Positions 8,122 to 15,186 of a stretch of DNA of 64,000 nt are shown piece after piece; position 1 is the first letter of the stretch; the number at the start of each line of letters is the position of its first letter. Location: assembly GCF_000798815.1 (NCBI RefSeq), contig NZ_JTLD01000042.1, forward strand, positions 1-64,000, in the 5' to 3' direction. The notes beneath the pieces are model-generated. The model did no database searches. It had not been told where the DNA came from and saw nothing but the letters and a program-made list of their open reading frames with translations. Source of the stretch: Alistipes sp. ZOR0009. Lineage in GTDB: Bacteria > Bacteroidota > Bacteroidia > Bacteroidales > ZOR0009. Made by a program: the position numbers and the translations under genes.

Positions 8122-9600
8122 TTACTTGACTTTATAGTATACTTTGACCATTTTGCTTTTGGCCGCTGTATTGCTAGCGTTGCTGCCCCAAATCTTTTCG
8201 ATAAATTCGGGATGGTCTACATATGGGTTTCGGTTGTTTTGAAACTTTTGAGCCTCGTTATTTCTTACTCGTTCTTTTGGGCTGACAGGATCATTTTTAC
8301 TCCAACGTAGAAACATGTTGATGGTCCATTGGTCGAGACCCAGATCGTTGGAGTTAAACACTTCCTCTGTACTTCCATTGTTTGCATCGTATTTGCTTAA
8401 GACATCGGCATATCTAGTCACGAAGTAGAAGTAAATGCGTGCAATATCACCTTTGAAGTCGTCTATAGGTTCGAACACGGTTCCGTTGTAGCCTAAGGTA
8501 GACTTTGCGGAGCCCAACTTACTTCCATTTCTTGAAGTCCAAGAGGCAGAACCTACTTCTCCATAAGGGTAGTTACTTCTTCTTCCATTTACATATCCAT
8601 CGGTTGGCAAAATGTGTAGGTAGTCGGAATACATGGGCGTGTCGTCGTTAAACCAGCTCTTAGGGATGGTGTGCTCTCTATTGTAACAGCTGCCTTCGCC
8701 AGAGTACGATCCACACTGGTCTTGTCCTGGCTGATAAAGGTAGGGGGCTTTCCCTAATGGTATGTCAGAGTATACATCCCAAATGGCACCAGTACCATCT
8801 GTTCTAATGTCTCCAATTTTGTAAGCCGACCATAAATCGTTGTACGATTTTGCCTGATATCCTGTGGATATAATCGTTGTTAGAGCCTTTTTTAGTTCGA
8901 TACCAGTCTTGCCCAAAGCGTTCAGGTAGTAGGCTTCGTAATTCCCGCCTCCATTTTCTTCGTCGGGATGACTGAAAACTAAGGCTAGTGTGGAACCCGG
9001 TGCAATTTGTTTGCTTGTAGCATCAATCTTTTGGATCTTATTCTGTACAACGCCCTGCTTATCGGTGTATGTGAGCTTTATTTCGAGAGGTCCAGAGGTA
9101 AAGTATCCAAGGCGATCTTCCTTGCTTCCGTAGGTTAGGCTTCCGTCTGGACTGCTTATGGTGGTGGTATAGTTGGTAAATTCAGATTTGAATTTTTCCG
9201 AGTAGTTTACCTGAACAGCAACGTTTGCTTGCTTTAATGTTAGCGTTACGTTTGCCTCCGATTTGTTTAAATTCGTATTACAGCTACCTCCGTATGATGG
9301 ACGATTGAATAGCGGTAATCTTTTATTGGTTGGAGTTCCTTCTATTGTATATTCTCCAAGATCGAGCGGTATTCCTGTCGCTGGTATTTGCGAAATTGAA
9401 GAATAGGTGTGCATAATTTTCCCGTCAGATCTTTTCACTTGTATCAAAACGCTATCCGATGGCGGAAGTGGTTTTTCATATGCAATCATGACCTTCAATG
9501 CTCCGCCTATGTGTGGTTCTTCTCCACCTTTTTCAGAGCTGCATCCCCCGATAAAAAATGCCAGAGAGACTATCCCTAGCAAATTGTTAAATCCCCTCAT
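8122..9600 (-). CDS. Endonuclease I family lipoprotein with N-terminal DUF4493 domain (copy 2)
   Basis: This 492-residue lipoprotein (signal ending IGGC, then SSEKGGEE) has the same layout as copy 1: a DUF4493 module (about 30-225; LTYGSKEDRLGYF) and an endonuclease I domain with CYNREHTIPKSWF and HILPTDGYVNGRRSNYPYGEV. The predicted metal-binding and catalytic blocks are intact. It is the first gene of the leftward operon, 32 bases before the TonB receptor, so the nuclease and the uptake pore are probably expressed together. The likely role is to cut extracellular DNA or RNA at the cell surface. Confidence 0.88.
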   Translation of the reverse strand: MRGFNNLLGIVSLAFFIGGCSSEKGGEEPHIGGALKVMIAYEKPLPPSDSVLIQVKRSDGKIMHTYSSISQIPATGIPLDLGEYTIEGTPTNKRLPLFNRPSYGGSCNTNLNKSEANVTLTLKQANVAVQVNYSEKFKSEFTNYTTTISSPDGSLTYGSKEDRLGYFTSGPLEIKLTYTDKQGVVQNKIQKIDATSKQIAPGSTLALVFSHPDEENGGGNYEAYYLNALGKTGIELKKALTTIISTGYQAKSYNDLWSAYKIGDIRTDGTGAIWDVYSDIPLGKAPYLYQPGQDQCGSYSGEGSCYNREHTIPKSWFNDDTPMYSDYLHILPTDGYVNGRRSNYPYGEVGSASWTSRNGSKLGSAKSTLGYNGTVFEPIDDFKGDIARIYFYFVTRYADVLSKYDANNGSTEEVFNSNDLGLDQWTINMFLRWSKNDPVSPKERVRNNEAQKFQNNRNPYVDHPEFIEKIWGSNASNTAAKSKMVKVYYKVK

Positions 9601-9647
9601 AATTCAGTCAGTCAGTAAATAAATCTGGTTTATAAGACCGCTTGTAG

Positions 9648-9655
9648 TAAATGTA
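9648..9655 (-). promoter_or_regulatory. Possible -7 element for the nuclease/TonB operon
   Basis: Read leftward the sequence is TACATTTA, close to the Bacteroidota -7 consensus TAnnTTTG. A TTG 16 bases upstream could be the -33 element. The predicted leader is about 40 bases. Confidence 0.3.
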
Positions 9656-9836
9656 AAGCCCTTCTCCTTCTCAATTTTTTCTTGTTTTAGTGAAAAAAAT
9701 AGAGGAAAAGGACACAAACCTAATAAAAAAAGATGTATGATTTTAAGTAAAAGTTAAAAAAATAAAATAATTCTCGTGATTTTGTTAAAATTAAGCTTGA
9801 ATGTGTAATATTGTGACCCATTTTTAAATCAGAGTT

Positions 9837-10697
9837 TTGAAAAAATACTTATCACTTTTAGTTGTTGCTTTGTCCTTTTCCTCTTGCCACGAGCAAATAG
9901 GAGGCGAAGCCGTTGAACCTCCAATTATTATTGGTCCTGTTGTACAGGGAGATAATCTGGTTATGGGTAATCCTTCGAAGGCTACTGCCGATATTGTCAA
10001 TGCAAATAATTACCTGATGGTAAAACCTCAGTATGTTCTATCATATAATAATTCGACGCACCTATGCAATTGGGTTAGCTGGCATTTAAACAAGGCTTGG
10101 TTAGGTAGTGTTGATCGGCAAGACGATTTTAGGGCAGATGTTGATTTGCCTTCTGGTTGGTTTGCTGTTCAAAATTATAGCTTTAGCGGTTCTGGCTTTG
10201 ATAGGGGGCATATGTGTCCTTCTGCCGATAGAACAGCAACATTTGTAGATAACTCTGCCACTTTTTTAATGACCAATATGGTTCCTCAGGCTCCTAATAA
10301 TAACCAAATACCATGGGCTAACTTTGAGATGTACTGCCGTTCGTTAGCAGAGAAAGGGTACGAACTTTATATTGTTTCAGGACCTCAGGGAAAGGGAGGG
10401 ACTGGTAGGAATGGCTACACAGAAACGTTGGGCAGTAATGGGATTGTTGTTCCTCAGTATACATGGAAAGTTGTACTTGCAATTTATAACGGGAACGACG
10501 ATTTGAAAAGGGTTAGTGAAGCGACGAGGACTATTGGGATTTGGATGCCAAATACTCAGGATGCTTCATCTAAATCATGGTCTGCATATCGTGTATCTGT
10601 CGATTTTATAGAAGGGAAAACTGGGTTTGACTTTTTCTCGAATGTTCCTGAAAATATTCAAAAGGTGATTGAGGCACGTGTGGATGCGGAGAATTAG
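9837..10697 (+). CDS. DNA/RNA non-specific endonuclease lipoprotein (NUC1/EndoG family)
   Basis: This 286-residue protein starts at a TTG, because no earlier in-frame ATG fits and the N-terminus KKYLSLLVVALSFSSC is a good lipoprotein signal. The mature part is a NUC1-type beta-beta-alpha-Me nuclease. The DRGH-type active site appears as SGFDRGHMCPSADRT (about residues 120-134), and the metal-binding region as LMTNMVPQAPNNNQ. These enzymes cut single- and double-stranded DNA and RNA using one Mg ion. It diverges from endonuclease copy 2 across 236 bases and adds a third nuclease to the locus. Its stop codon overlaps the end of the convergent phosphatase gene by 4 bases. Confidence 0.9.
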   Translation: MKKYLSLLVVALSFSSCHEQIGGEAVEPPIIIGPVVQGDNLVMGNPSKATADIVNANNYLMVKPQYVLSYNNSTHLCNWVSWHLNKAWLGSVDRQDDFRADVDLPSGWFAVQNYSFSGSGFDRGHMCPSADRTATFVDNSATFLMTNMVPQAPNNNQIPWANFEMYCRSLAEKGYELYIVSGPQGKGGTGRNGYTETLGSNGIVVPQYTWKVVLAIYNGNDDLKRVSEATRTIGIWMPNTQDASSKSWSAYRVSVDFIEGKTGFDFFSNVPENIQKVIEARVDAEN

Positions 10698-11878
10698 ATG
10701 TATTGAACAATTGTTTCTTTCAGAAACTTTTCTTCTAAAATTCTTTTCATTCGCTTAATGAGGGTTCTTCGCATCTCGAGTTCAACGGGGAGCATTGGGT
10801 CTTGATGCGCCTCGTTGACGCGGGTTCCTACAAGAAAGGTAATCTCGTCGCTATTTATGAGATGATGTACGATGGTGTCGGCAGGCCCATAGCCGAGTCT
10901 GTAGTCTTCATTAAATTTTTCGAGTATGCTAAAGGCTTTACTAAGGGTTAGTATGCCTTCGCTTACCAGATCGACTCCCTGCATGGAGGATGTAGGAGGG
11001 AGGTCGGGATCGTAAATGGCTGCATTGTCTATAATGGGAAGCGCGAGCTCTCGGGCAATAATATTTGCGGTTGTTGCTCCACAAATAATTTTTTTCCCAT
11101 CGAAGTACTTCAACTTACTTGCCAGCTGATGGTCATTTGTCTCTTCATAGGGAGGACCGGTGCATATTAGCAACTTGCGCGGAGTTCGAAAGTAGATAAC
11201 GGCGCAGCTGGCATCATCCTTAAGCTTCCACCCATCAATTGATGCTGCCATATTTACAACCTTTGCGGCAAGCTTGCTGGCAGGTATTTGCGGATCGGCA
11301 GCTATCATTTTATGAGCAAATTTAGTGGCTTCTTCGATGCCCCATCCTCTGGGGAATTCGTCTGTTCCAAGGCCGCTTTGAGTTACCCCATCACTCCAGA
11401 ATAGTATCCGATCTTCCTTGGCGGGTTTGAATCTGCAGGTAAGAATTTCTTTTATGTTTGTCTGCTTTGCTTCCGGAACAATACATTGCCATTCGGGATC
11501 GAATATCTCCTTCCCATTTATTACGATTGTTTGCGGGTTATCATATTCTATGATTGTAACGTCGTTATTTAGGTCTACATCTACGATTGTGAACGTGGAA
11601 TAGCTCATTTGTCGCTGGCTACAAACGGGGAGGGCGTTCATAATAATTTCGGTAATGGCATTAGGTGATTTGTGCTCGATCGTAAAGTTGAGCGCCATTG
11701 TTGATGTAAGAGTTGCCAATACGTTCGCTTTTACGCCGTGCCCCATTCCGTCGGAGAGAACGGCAATGACGCGCTGCTTTCCATCAATCTTTTTTGAAAG
11801 AAAAACATCGCCACAAATGCGCTCTTCGTGGTGAGATTTCTGGAAATATCCAACTTCGATAAAGAATGGGCTATTCAT
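10694..11878 (-). CDS. SpoIIE/PP2C-type serine phosphatase of the hydrogenase-sensor operon
   Basis: This is a 394-residue protein from the ATG at 11878 (the longer frame begins with TTG at 11896). Residues about 1-215 form a SpoIIE-like PP2C domain with metal-binding aspartates in VLSDGMGHG, FWSDGVTQSG and DDASCAVIYF. The C-terminal 180 residues (KLLICTGPPYEETNDHQLA onward) are an additional domain I do not recognise. The start overlaps the end of the upstream hydrogenase-like gene by 8 bases, so the two are translationally coupled. Group C [FeFe]-hydrogenase sensors are known to be encoded beside PP2C phosphatases. By analogy this enzyme would convert an H2 or redox signal into dephosphorylation of an unknown target. 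Confidence 0.82.
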   Translation of the reverse strand: MNSPFFIEVGYFQKSHHEERICGDVFLSKKIDGKQRVIAVLSDGMGHGVKANVLATLTSTMALNFTIEHKSPNAITEIIMNALPVCSQRQMSYSTFTIVDVDLNNDVTIIEYDNPQTIVINGKEIFDPEWQCIVPEAKQTNIKEILTCRFKPAKEDRILFWSDGVTQSGLGTDEFPRGWGIEEATKFAHKMIAADPQIPASKLAAKVVNMAASIDGWKLKDDASCAVIYFRTPRKLLICTGPPYEETNDHQLASKLKYFDGKKIICGATTANIIARELALPIIDNAAIYDPDLPPTSSMQGVDLVSEGILTLSKAFSILEKFNEDYRLGYGPADTIVHHLINSDEITFLVGTRVNEAHQDPMLPVELEMRRTLIKRMKRILEEKFLKETIVQYI

Positions 11879-13745
11879 TACCTTTCGATTCTTCAAGTGG
11901 GTTATGCTTAAATGCCTTAATGATAGAGTTGAGCATTCTTTCTGATTCGGCAGCGCCTTCTCCTAGGAGGAACCCTATTTTTTGGACAATGTTGAGATTT
12001 TTGTCGATCACTTCGGTGATGCGGCTAATCAGCTCTTCTTTTTGAATCTCAGGTATAAGCAGATCTCTAAAAATTCCACCAATTTGGTTGCCACTACCTA
12101 GAGGAAAGACTTGTATATTTATAAGTCGCTCCTTGTAGGTAAAGTCTTTGTTGGTGGCCTCGTTAGGATTGCTTGATACAAGATAAAACTGGTTAAAAAT
12201 GTCGGGAGGTAGAAGGGTTTTTAGGTTTGCGCCTATCAGTCCTGGTATAACTTCGTTGATTTCAATGGCATCATCGCCTAGAAGCTCAATAAAGCTGTCG
12301 TTGGAGTAGATGATTTTGAGATTTTTATCAACGAAAACTACTCCAAATGGCAGCTTTCTAATGGTGGCGTAAAGCGTTTCTTGAGCTTCGTGCGCCACAT
12401 CTTTCGATTTTGTTGCGTTTTTCTCCGATTCGGCAAGCGCTTCTAGACTTTTTTTGTATTTATCAGTCTCCTGCTTTAGAAGTTGTCGTTGCTTATTAAT
12501 CGTTTTTTTGTTGTTGAGTAGGCATATGTCGGGGGTGGCAAAGCCGTAGTAGGTAGCGATTGCCATATCTCTGCACGAGTTAAATCCGCAACCTTTACAA
12601 TCAAGATTTTCTGTTTTGAGATCTTTGTTTGTTTCTTGGAGAATCTTCTCGATAGCCTCTTCTTGAATGTTATCAATTCGCTGCTTATTCTCTTTAAAGG
12701 TCGCATCAAGAGGGATGTACTTAAATCTTTTGATATTCTCATCCCATTTATTTTTATCTAAAGATTCAATTCTTTTTCGGGCAAATTTTACCACTTCGGC
12801 TCTTCTCACTTGGTAGTTTCGCAGCTTGGTGGTGCCTGGTCCCATTAGGCAGCCATGGCACATAAAGCAGTTAAAGTTACTTCGGATGTTGTCTATATTT
12901 CGTTCGAAAGAATCTAAAAGGGCAATGATGTATGGCGCATCCGAGACTGTGGTCATGTTGCCTCGGAGTAGGTTTTGGGAGATTTTTGCAGCCTCTAGTA
13001 GTCCAGTCCTTAATGGATATAGCTCTCCTTCCGCTCCATATGGAGGATCAAAGTCGGAAAACTCGAGATTTGTTTCCTTTATGTTGAGCTCATTGAATAT
13101 GTCTCTCAGTTCTCTGAAGGTAAGTACTGCATCGATGAGTCCCGGATGTTTTAATGCTTCATTTTTGGTCTCAACACAAGGGCCGATGTAGACTATTTTT
13201 ATGTCGTTTTTATGAAGTTCCTTTACTACGCGAGCCGATGCGATCATGGGCGAGGCGATTGGCGCTAAGTTGGGTGTTAATTCAGGATAATATTTCTCGA
13301 CCAGCGATACAACCGAAGGGCAGGTTGAAGAGATGAAGTATTTCCCGTTAAATTCATTTTGAAGCTTTGCATATTCTCTAGCAACGAGATCTACCCCAAA
13401 CGATACCTCGTAAACATTGGTAAATCCGACAGCCCTGAGCATGTGCGCAAATTTTCTATAGTCGGTAATATCCGGGAATTCGGCTGAAATAGATGGTTCG
13501 CAAAGGGCGGCAACTTTATTTCCTTTATCAATTATGGTATAGCAATTTTGTTTAGAATTTCTGAAGAAAATAGCGTCAACAGGGCACGCTTCCTCGCACA
13601 GACCGCAGCCAATGCAGCGTTTTGACGAGATGTGCAGCTCATCGCCAGTGCTATCTACTTCAATAGCTTTTACGGGGCAAGCGCGGATGCAGGCATAGCA
13701 TGTTACGCATTTACTCTTATTTATCGTGTAGAGAGGAACTTCCAT
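11871..13745 (-). CDS. [FeFe]-hydrogenase-like sensory protein with Fe-S and PAS domains
   Basis: This is a 624-residue protein from the ATG at 13745. In order it carries two [4Fe-4S] ferredoxin motifs (CVTCYACIRACP, CIGCGLCEEACP), an H-cluster-type domain (about 70-320), a PF04060-type Fe-S motif (C-x2-C-x4-C-x16-C near 383-408), a short coiled linker and a PAS domain (about 460-570). The H-cluster blocks are degenerate. Block L1 reads SSTCP instead of TSCCP, so threonine replaces the proton-transfer cysteine. L2 is GPCVETK, and L3 is NCFMCHGC with altered cysteine spacing. This fits a sensory (HydS-like) rather than a catalytic hydrogenase. The start overlaps the preceding 2Fe-2S gene by 29 bases, and the downstream phosphatase is coupled. 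Confidence 0.85.
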   Translation of the reverse strand: MEVPLYTINKSKCVTCYACIRACPVKAIEVDSTGDELHISSKRCIGCGLCEEACPVDAIFFRNSKQNCYTIIDKGNKVAALCEPSISAEFPDITDYRKFAHMLRAVGFTNVYEVSFGVDLVAREYAKLQNEFNGKYFISSTCPSVVSLVEKYYPELTPNLAPIASPMIASARVVKELHKNDIKIVYIGPCVETKNEALKHPGLIDAVLTFRELRDIFNELNIKETNLEFSDFDPPYGAEGELYPLRTGLLEAAKISQNLLRGNMTTVSDAPYIIALLDSFERNIDNIRSNFNCFMCHGCLMGPGTTKLRNYQVRRAEVVKFARKRIESLDKNKWDENIKRFKYIPLDATFKENKQRIDNIQEEAIEKILQETNKDLKTENLDCKGCGFNSCRDMAIATYYGFATPDICLLNNKKTINKQRQLLKQETDKYKKSLEALAESEKNATKSKDVAHEAQETLYATIRKLPFGVVFVDKNLKIIYSNDSFIELLGDDAIEINEVIPGLIGANLKTLLPPDIFNQFYLVSSNPNEATNKDFTYKERLINIQVFPLGSGNQIGGIFRDLLIPEIQKEELISRITEVIDKNLNIVQKIGFLLGEGAAESERMLNSIIKAFKHNPLEESKGNE

Positions 13746-14010
13746 CTTCTGCAAATTTTAGGTGGTTATTAAGAAGTTCTTTGACGGTTTTATAGTCGAC
13801 TTTTTCAAAAGTTTTGTCTTGAATTATTAGAATAGGGCCTTGCCCACATAAATCGAGGCAATGTGCACCTTTTACCAGCACTTTTTTTTCTAGCTGATTC
13901 GCGGAAATAAAATCGTCAACTTCGCGTAGCAGCATTTTATTACCCCTCGAAAAGCAGCTACTACCTAGACAAACGGTAATTTGTATGCAAGGTTGTGAAT
14001 TCTCTAACAT
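13717..14010 (-). CDS. Thioredoxin-like [2Fe-2S] ferredoxin (NuoE/HydC-like)
   Basis: This 97-residue protein has the four-cysteine pattern of thioredoxin-fold [2Fe-2S] ferredoxins: CLGSSC near residue 14 and CLDLC near residue 52. The ATG at 14010 is chosen over a TTG at 14049 because a good -7 promoter box at 14047-14054 would start the transcript after the TTG. It is the first gene of the leftward operon with the hydrogenase-like sensor and the PP2C phosphatase. It probably exchanges electrons with the sensor. It lacks the flavin and NAD modules of a full NuoE/NuoF unit. Confidence 0.82.
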   Translation of the reverse strand: MLENSQPCIQITVCLGSSCFSRGNKMLLREVDDFISANQLEKKVLVKGAHCLDLCGQGPILIIQDKTFEKVDYKTVKELLNNHLKFAEDGSSSLHDK

Positions 14011-14046
14011 AGTGTCCAGAATTTTGATTATATTGCAGCTATCTTC

Positions 14047-14054
14047 CAAAGTTA
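14047..14054 (-). promoter_or_regulatory. -7 promoter element of the sensory hydrogenase operon
   Basis: Read leftward the bases are TAACTTTG, a full match to TAnnTTTG. The start would lie near 14040, giving a leader of about 30 bases before the ATG at 14010. No good -33 element is seen at the usual distance. Confidence 0.45.
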
Positions 14055-14088
14055 GCTAATAATTCTAACGAAATCGATGGGATTATTG

Positions 14089-14111
14089 GTATTTTGAAAC
14101 GATGTAAATAC
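14089..14111. promoter_or_regulatory. Inverted repeat abutting the rex promoter, candidate operator
   Basis: GTATTT at 14089-14094 is mirrored by AAATAC at 14106-14111 with 11 bases between, directly before a perfect -7 box (TATTTTTG, 14112-14119) for rex. The position suits a repressor. It is not the textbook Rex site (TTGTGAA with mirrored TTCACAA), so binding by Rex is only a guess. Confidence 0.4.
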
Positions 14112-14142
14112 TATTTTTGCTCCTGATTATTATACTGATTAT

Positions 14143-14781
14143 ATGAAACTGCCTGAAAAAACCATCGAAAGGCTAAGTGAATACCGACGAACCCTGTTTA
14201 ACTGCTTTTCCAACGGAAAAACGCATATCTATTCGCATGAATTGGCCAAGTTGCATAGTAATACGGCAGTTCAAGTACGTAGAGATCTTATGTTGATCGG
14301 ATTCTCTAGTTTGACCAAGAAAGGGTATGATGTAAAGGAATTAATTGACCTAATTTCTAAAATTTTGGATAGCCGCGATGGTCAAAATGTGGCTGTTATC
14401 GGTATGGGAAACTTAGGAAAGGCTATTACAGCGTACTTTAATGGTAAGCGTTCAAAGCTTAATATTAAGGCGGCCTTTGATATAGATCCAGATAAGATTG
14501 GTGCTCAGCAATCTGGCGTTTCTTGTTACCACATTGATGAGTTTAACGAGATTGTAAAGAGAGAGAATATTACAATTGCTGTAATTACAGCCTCTCCTAG
14601 CTCAACTCCTTTTTTGGCTGACTTGATTGAAAAAGCAGGAATAAAGGGGGTGCTAAACTTTACATCCACTCCAATAAATTTTTCGGAGAATGTTTATCAT
14701 GAGGAGTATGATATGATAACATCTCTAGAAAAAGTGGCCTATTTTGTAAAAGAACGATCTTTAAAGAGGAAGAGCGTATAA
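14143..14781 (+). CDS. rex: Redox-sensing transcriptional repressor Rex
   Basis: At 212 residues this is the standard Rex length. Residues about 1-80 form the winged-helix DNA-binding domain (KLPEKTIERLSEYRR; NTAVQVRRDLMLIG). Residues about 85-200 form a Rossmann domain with the GMGNLG dinucleotide loop and the FDIDPDKIG acidic strand end that selects NAD(H). Rex senses the NADH/NAD ratio and represses fermentative and hydrogenase genes when NADH is low. It diverges from the 2Fe-2S/sensor/phosphatase operon and leads toward the TM1266-type regulator and hydG, so it is well placed to control the whole block. A perfect -7 box (TATTTTTG) lies 23 bases before its ATG. Confidence 0.95.
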   Translation: MKLPEKTIERLSEYRRTLFNCFSNGKTHIYSHELAKLHSNTAVQVRRDLMLIGFSSLTKKGYDVKELIDLISKILDSRDGQNVAVIGMGNLGKAITAYFNGKRSKLNIKAAFDIDPDKIGAQQSGVSCYHIDEFNEIVKRENITIAVITASPSSTPFLADLIEKAGIKGVLNFTSTPINFSENVYHEEYDMITSLEKVAYFVKERSLKRKSV

Positions 14782-14872
14782 GGCTCTTTTCCTTATTAAA
14801 TAACTTCTGAAGAGTTGGATTCGTCTGGCTTGAGGAAATCTTTTTTATTAACCTAATCCAAAGGACTATCTG

Positions 14873-15139
14873 ATGGAGAAGAGAATTGGTGCGGCACTTA
14901 TTGTCGTGGAGGATAAGTCGGTTGTAGAACCGCTTAATCAGTTGATATCCAAAAATTCACATCTAATTCTTGGTCGTCAAGGCTTGCCCTTGAGCGATCG
15001 TTCTATTAGCGTTATATCGCTTGTTTTAGAGGGGACAACCGACGAAATAGGTGCTTTTACAGGGCCCGTTGGGCGCCTTAAAGGTGTAACGGTAAAGTCT
15101 ATCCTAGTTCCATTGGCACCCAATCGTGTTATCCCGTAA
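14873..15139 (+). CDS. TM1266-family iron-only hydrogenase system putative regulator
   Basis: This 88-residue protein matches the small ACT-like family found beside [FeFe]-hydrogenase maturation genes. It starts KRIGAALIVVEDK and contains HLILGRQGLPL, SVISLVLEGTTDEIGAFTGP, and GRLKGVTVKSILV. Members resemble the C-terminal domain of NikR and have no DNA-binding domain of their own. The exact role is unproven; the family name comes from gene context. It lies 91 bases after rex and 47 bases before hydG, probably in the same transcript. Confidence 0.85.
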   Translation: MEKRIGAALIVVEDKSVVEPLNQLISKNSHLILGRQGLPLSDRSISVISLVLEGTTDEIGAFTGPVGRLKGVTVKSILVPLAPNRVIP

Positions 15140-15186
15140 CCTTTATCCGGAATATTCTCGGATAATTTCCACATAAAACTACGTGT

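Noticed and set aside
9781-9813. Promoter of the NUC1 nuclease (TTTG, 21 bases, TAATATTG)
   Set aside because: The spacer is three bases longer than in the clear promoters here and the -7 box has a mismatch, so it is too weak to list as a feature.
11871-13745. Catalytic [FeFe] hydrogenase
   Set aside because: The proton-transfer cysteine is replaced by threonine, the L3 spacing is altered, and a PAS domain with phosphatase partner points to sensing.
14089-14111. Canonical Rex operator
   Set aside because: The repeat arms are GTATTT/AAATAC, not the TTGTGAA/TTCACAA form. It is kept only as a generic operator candidate.
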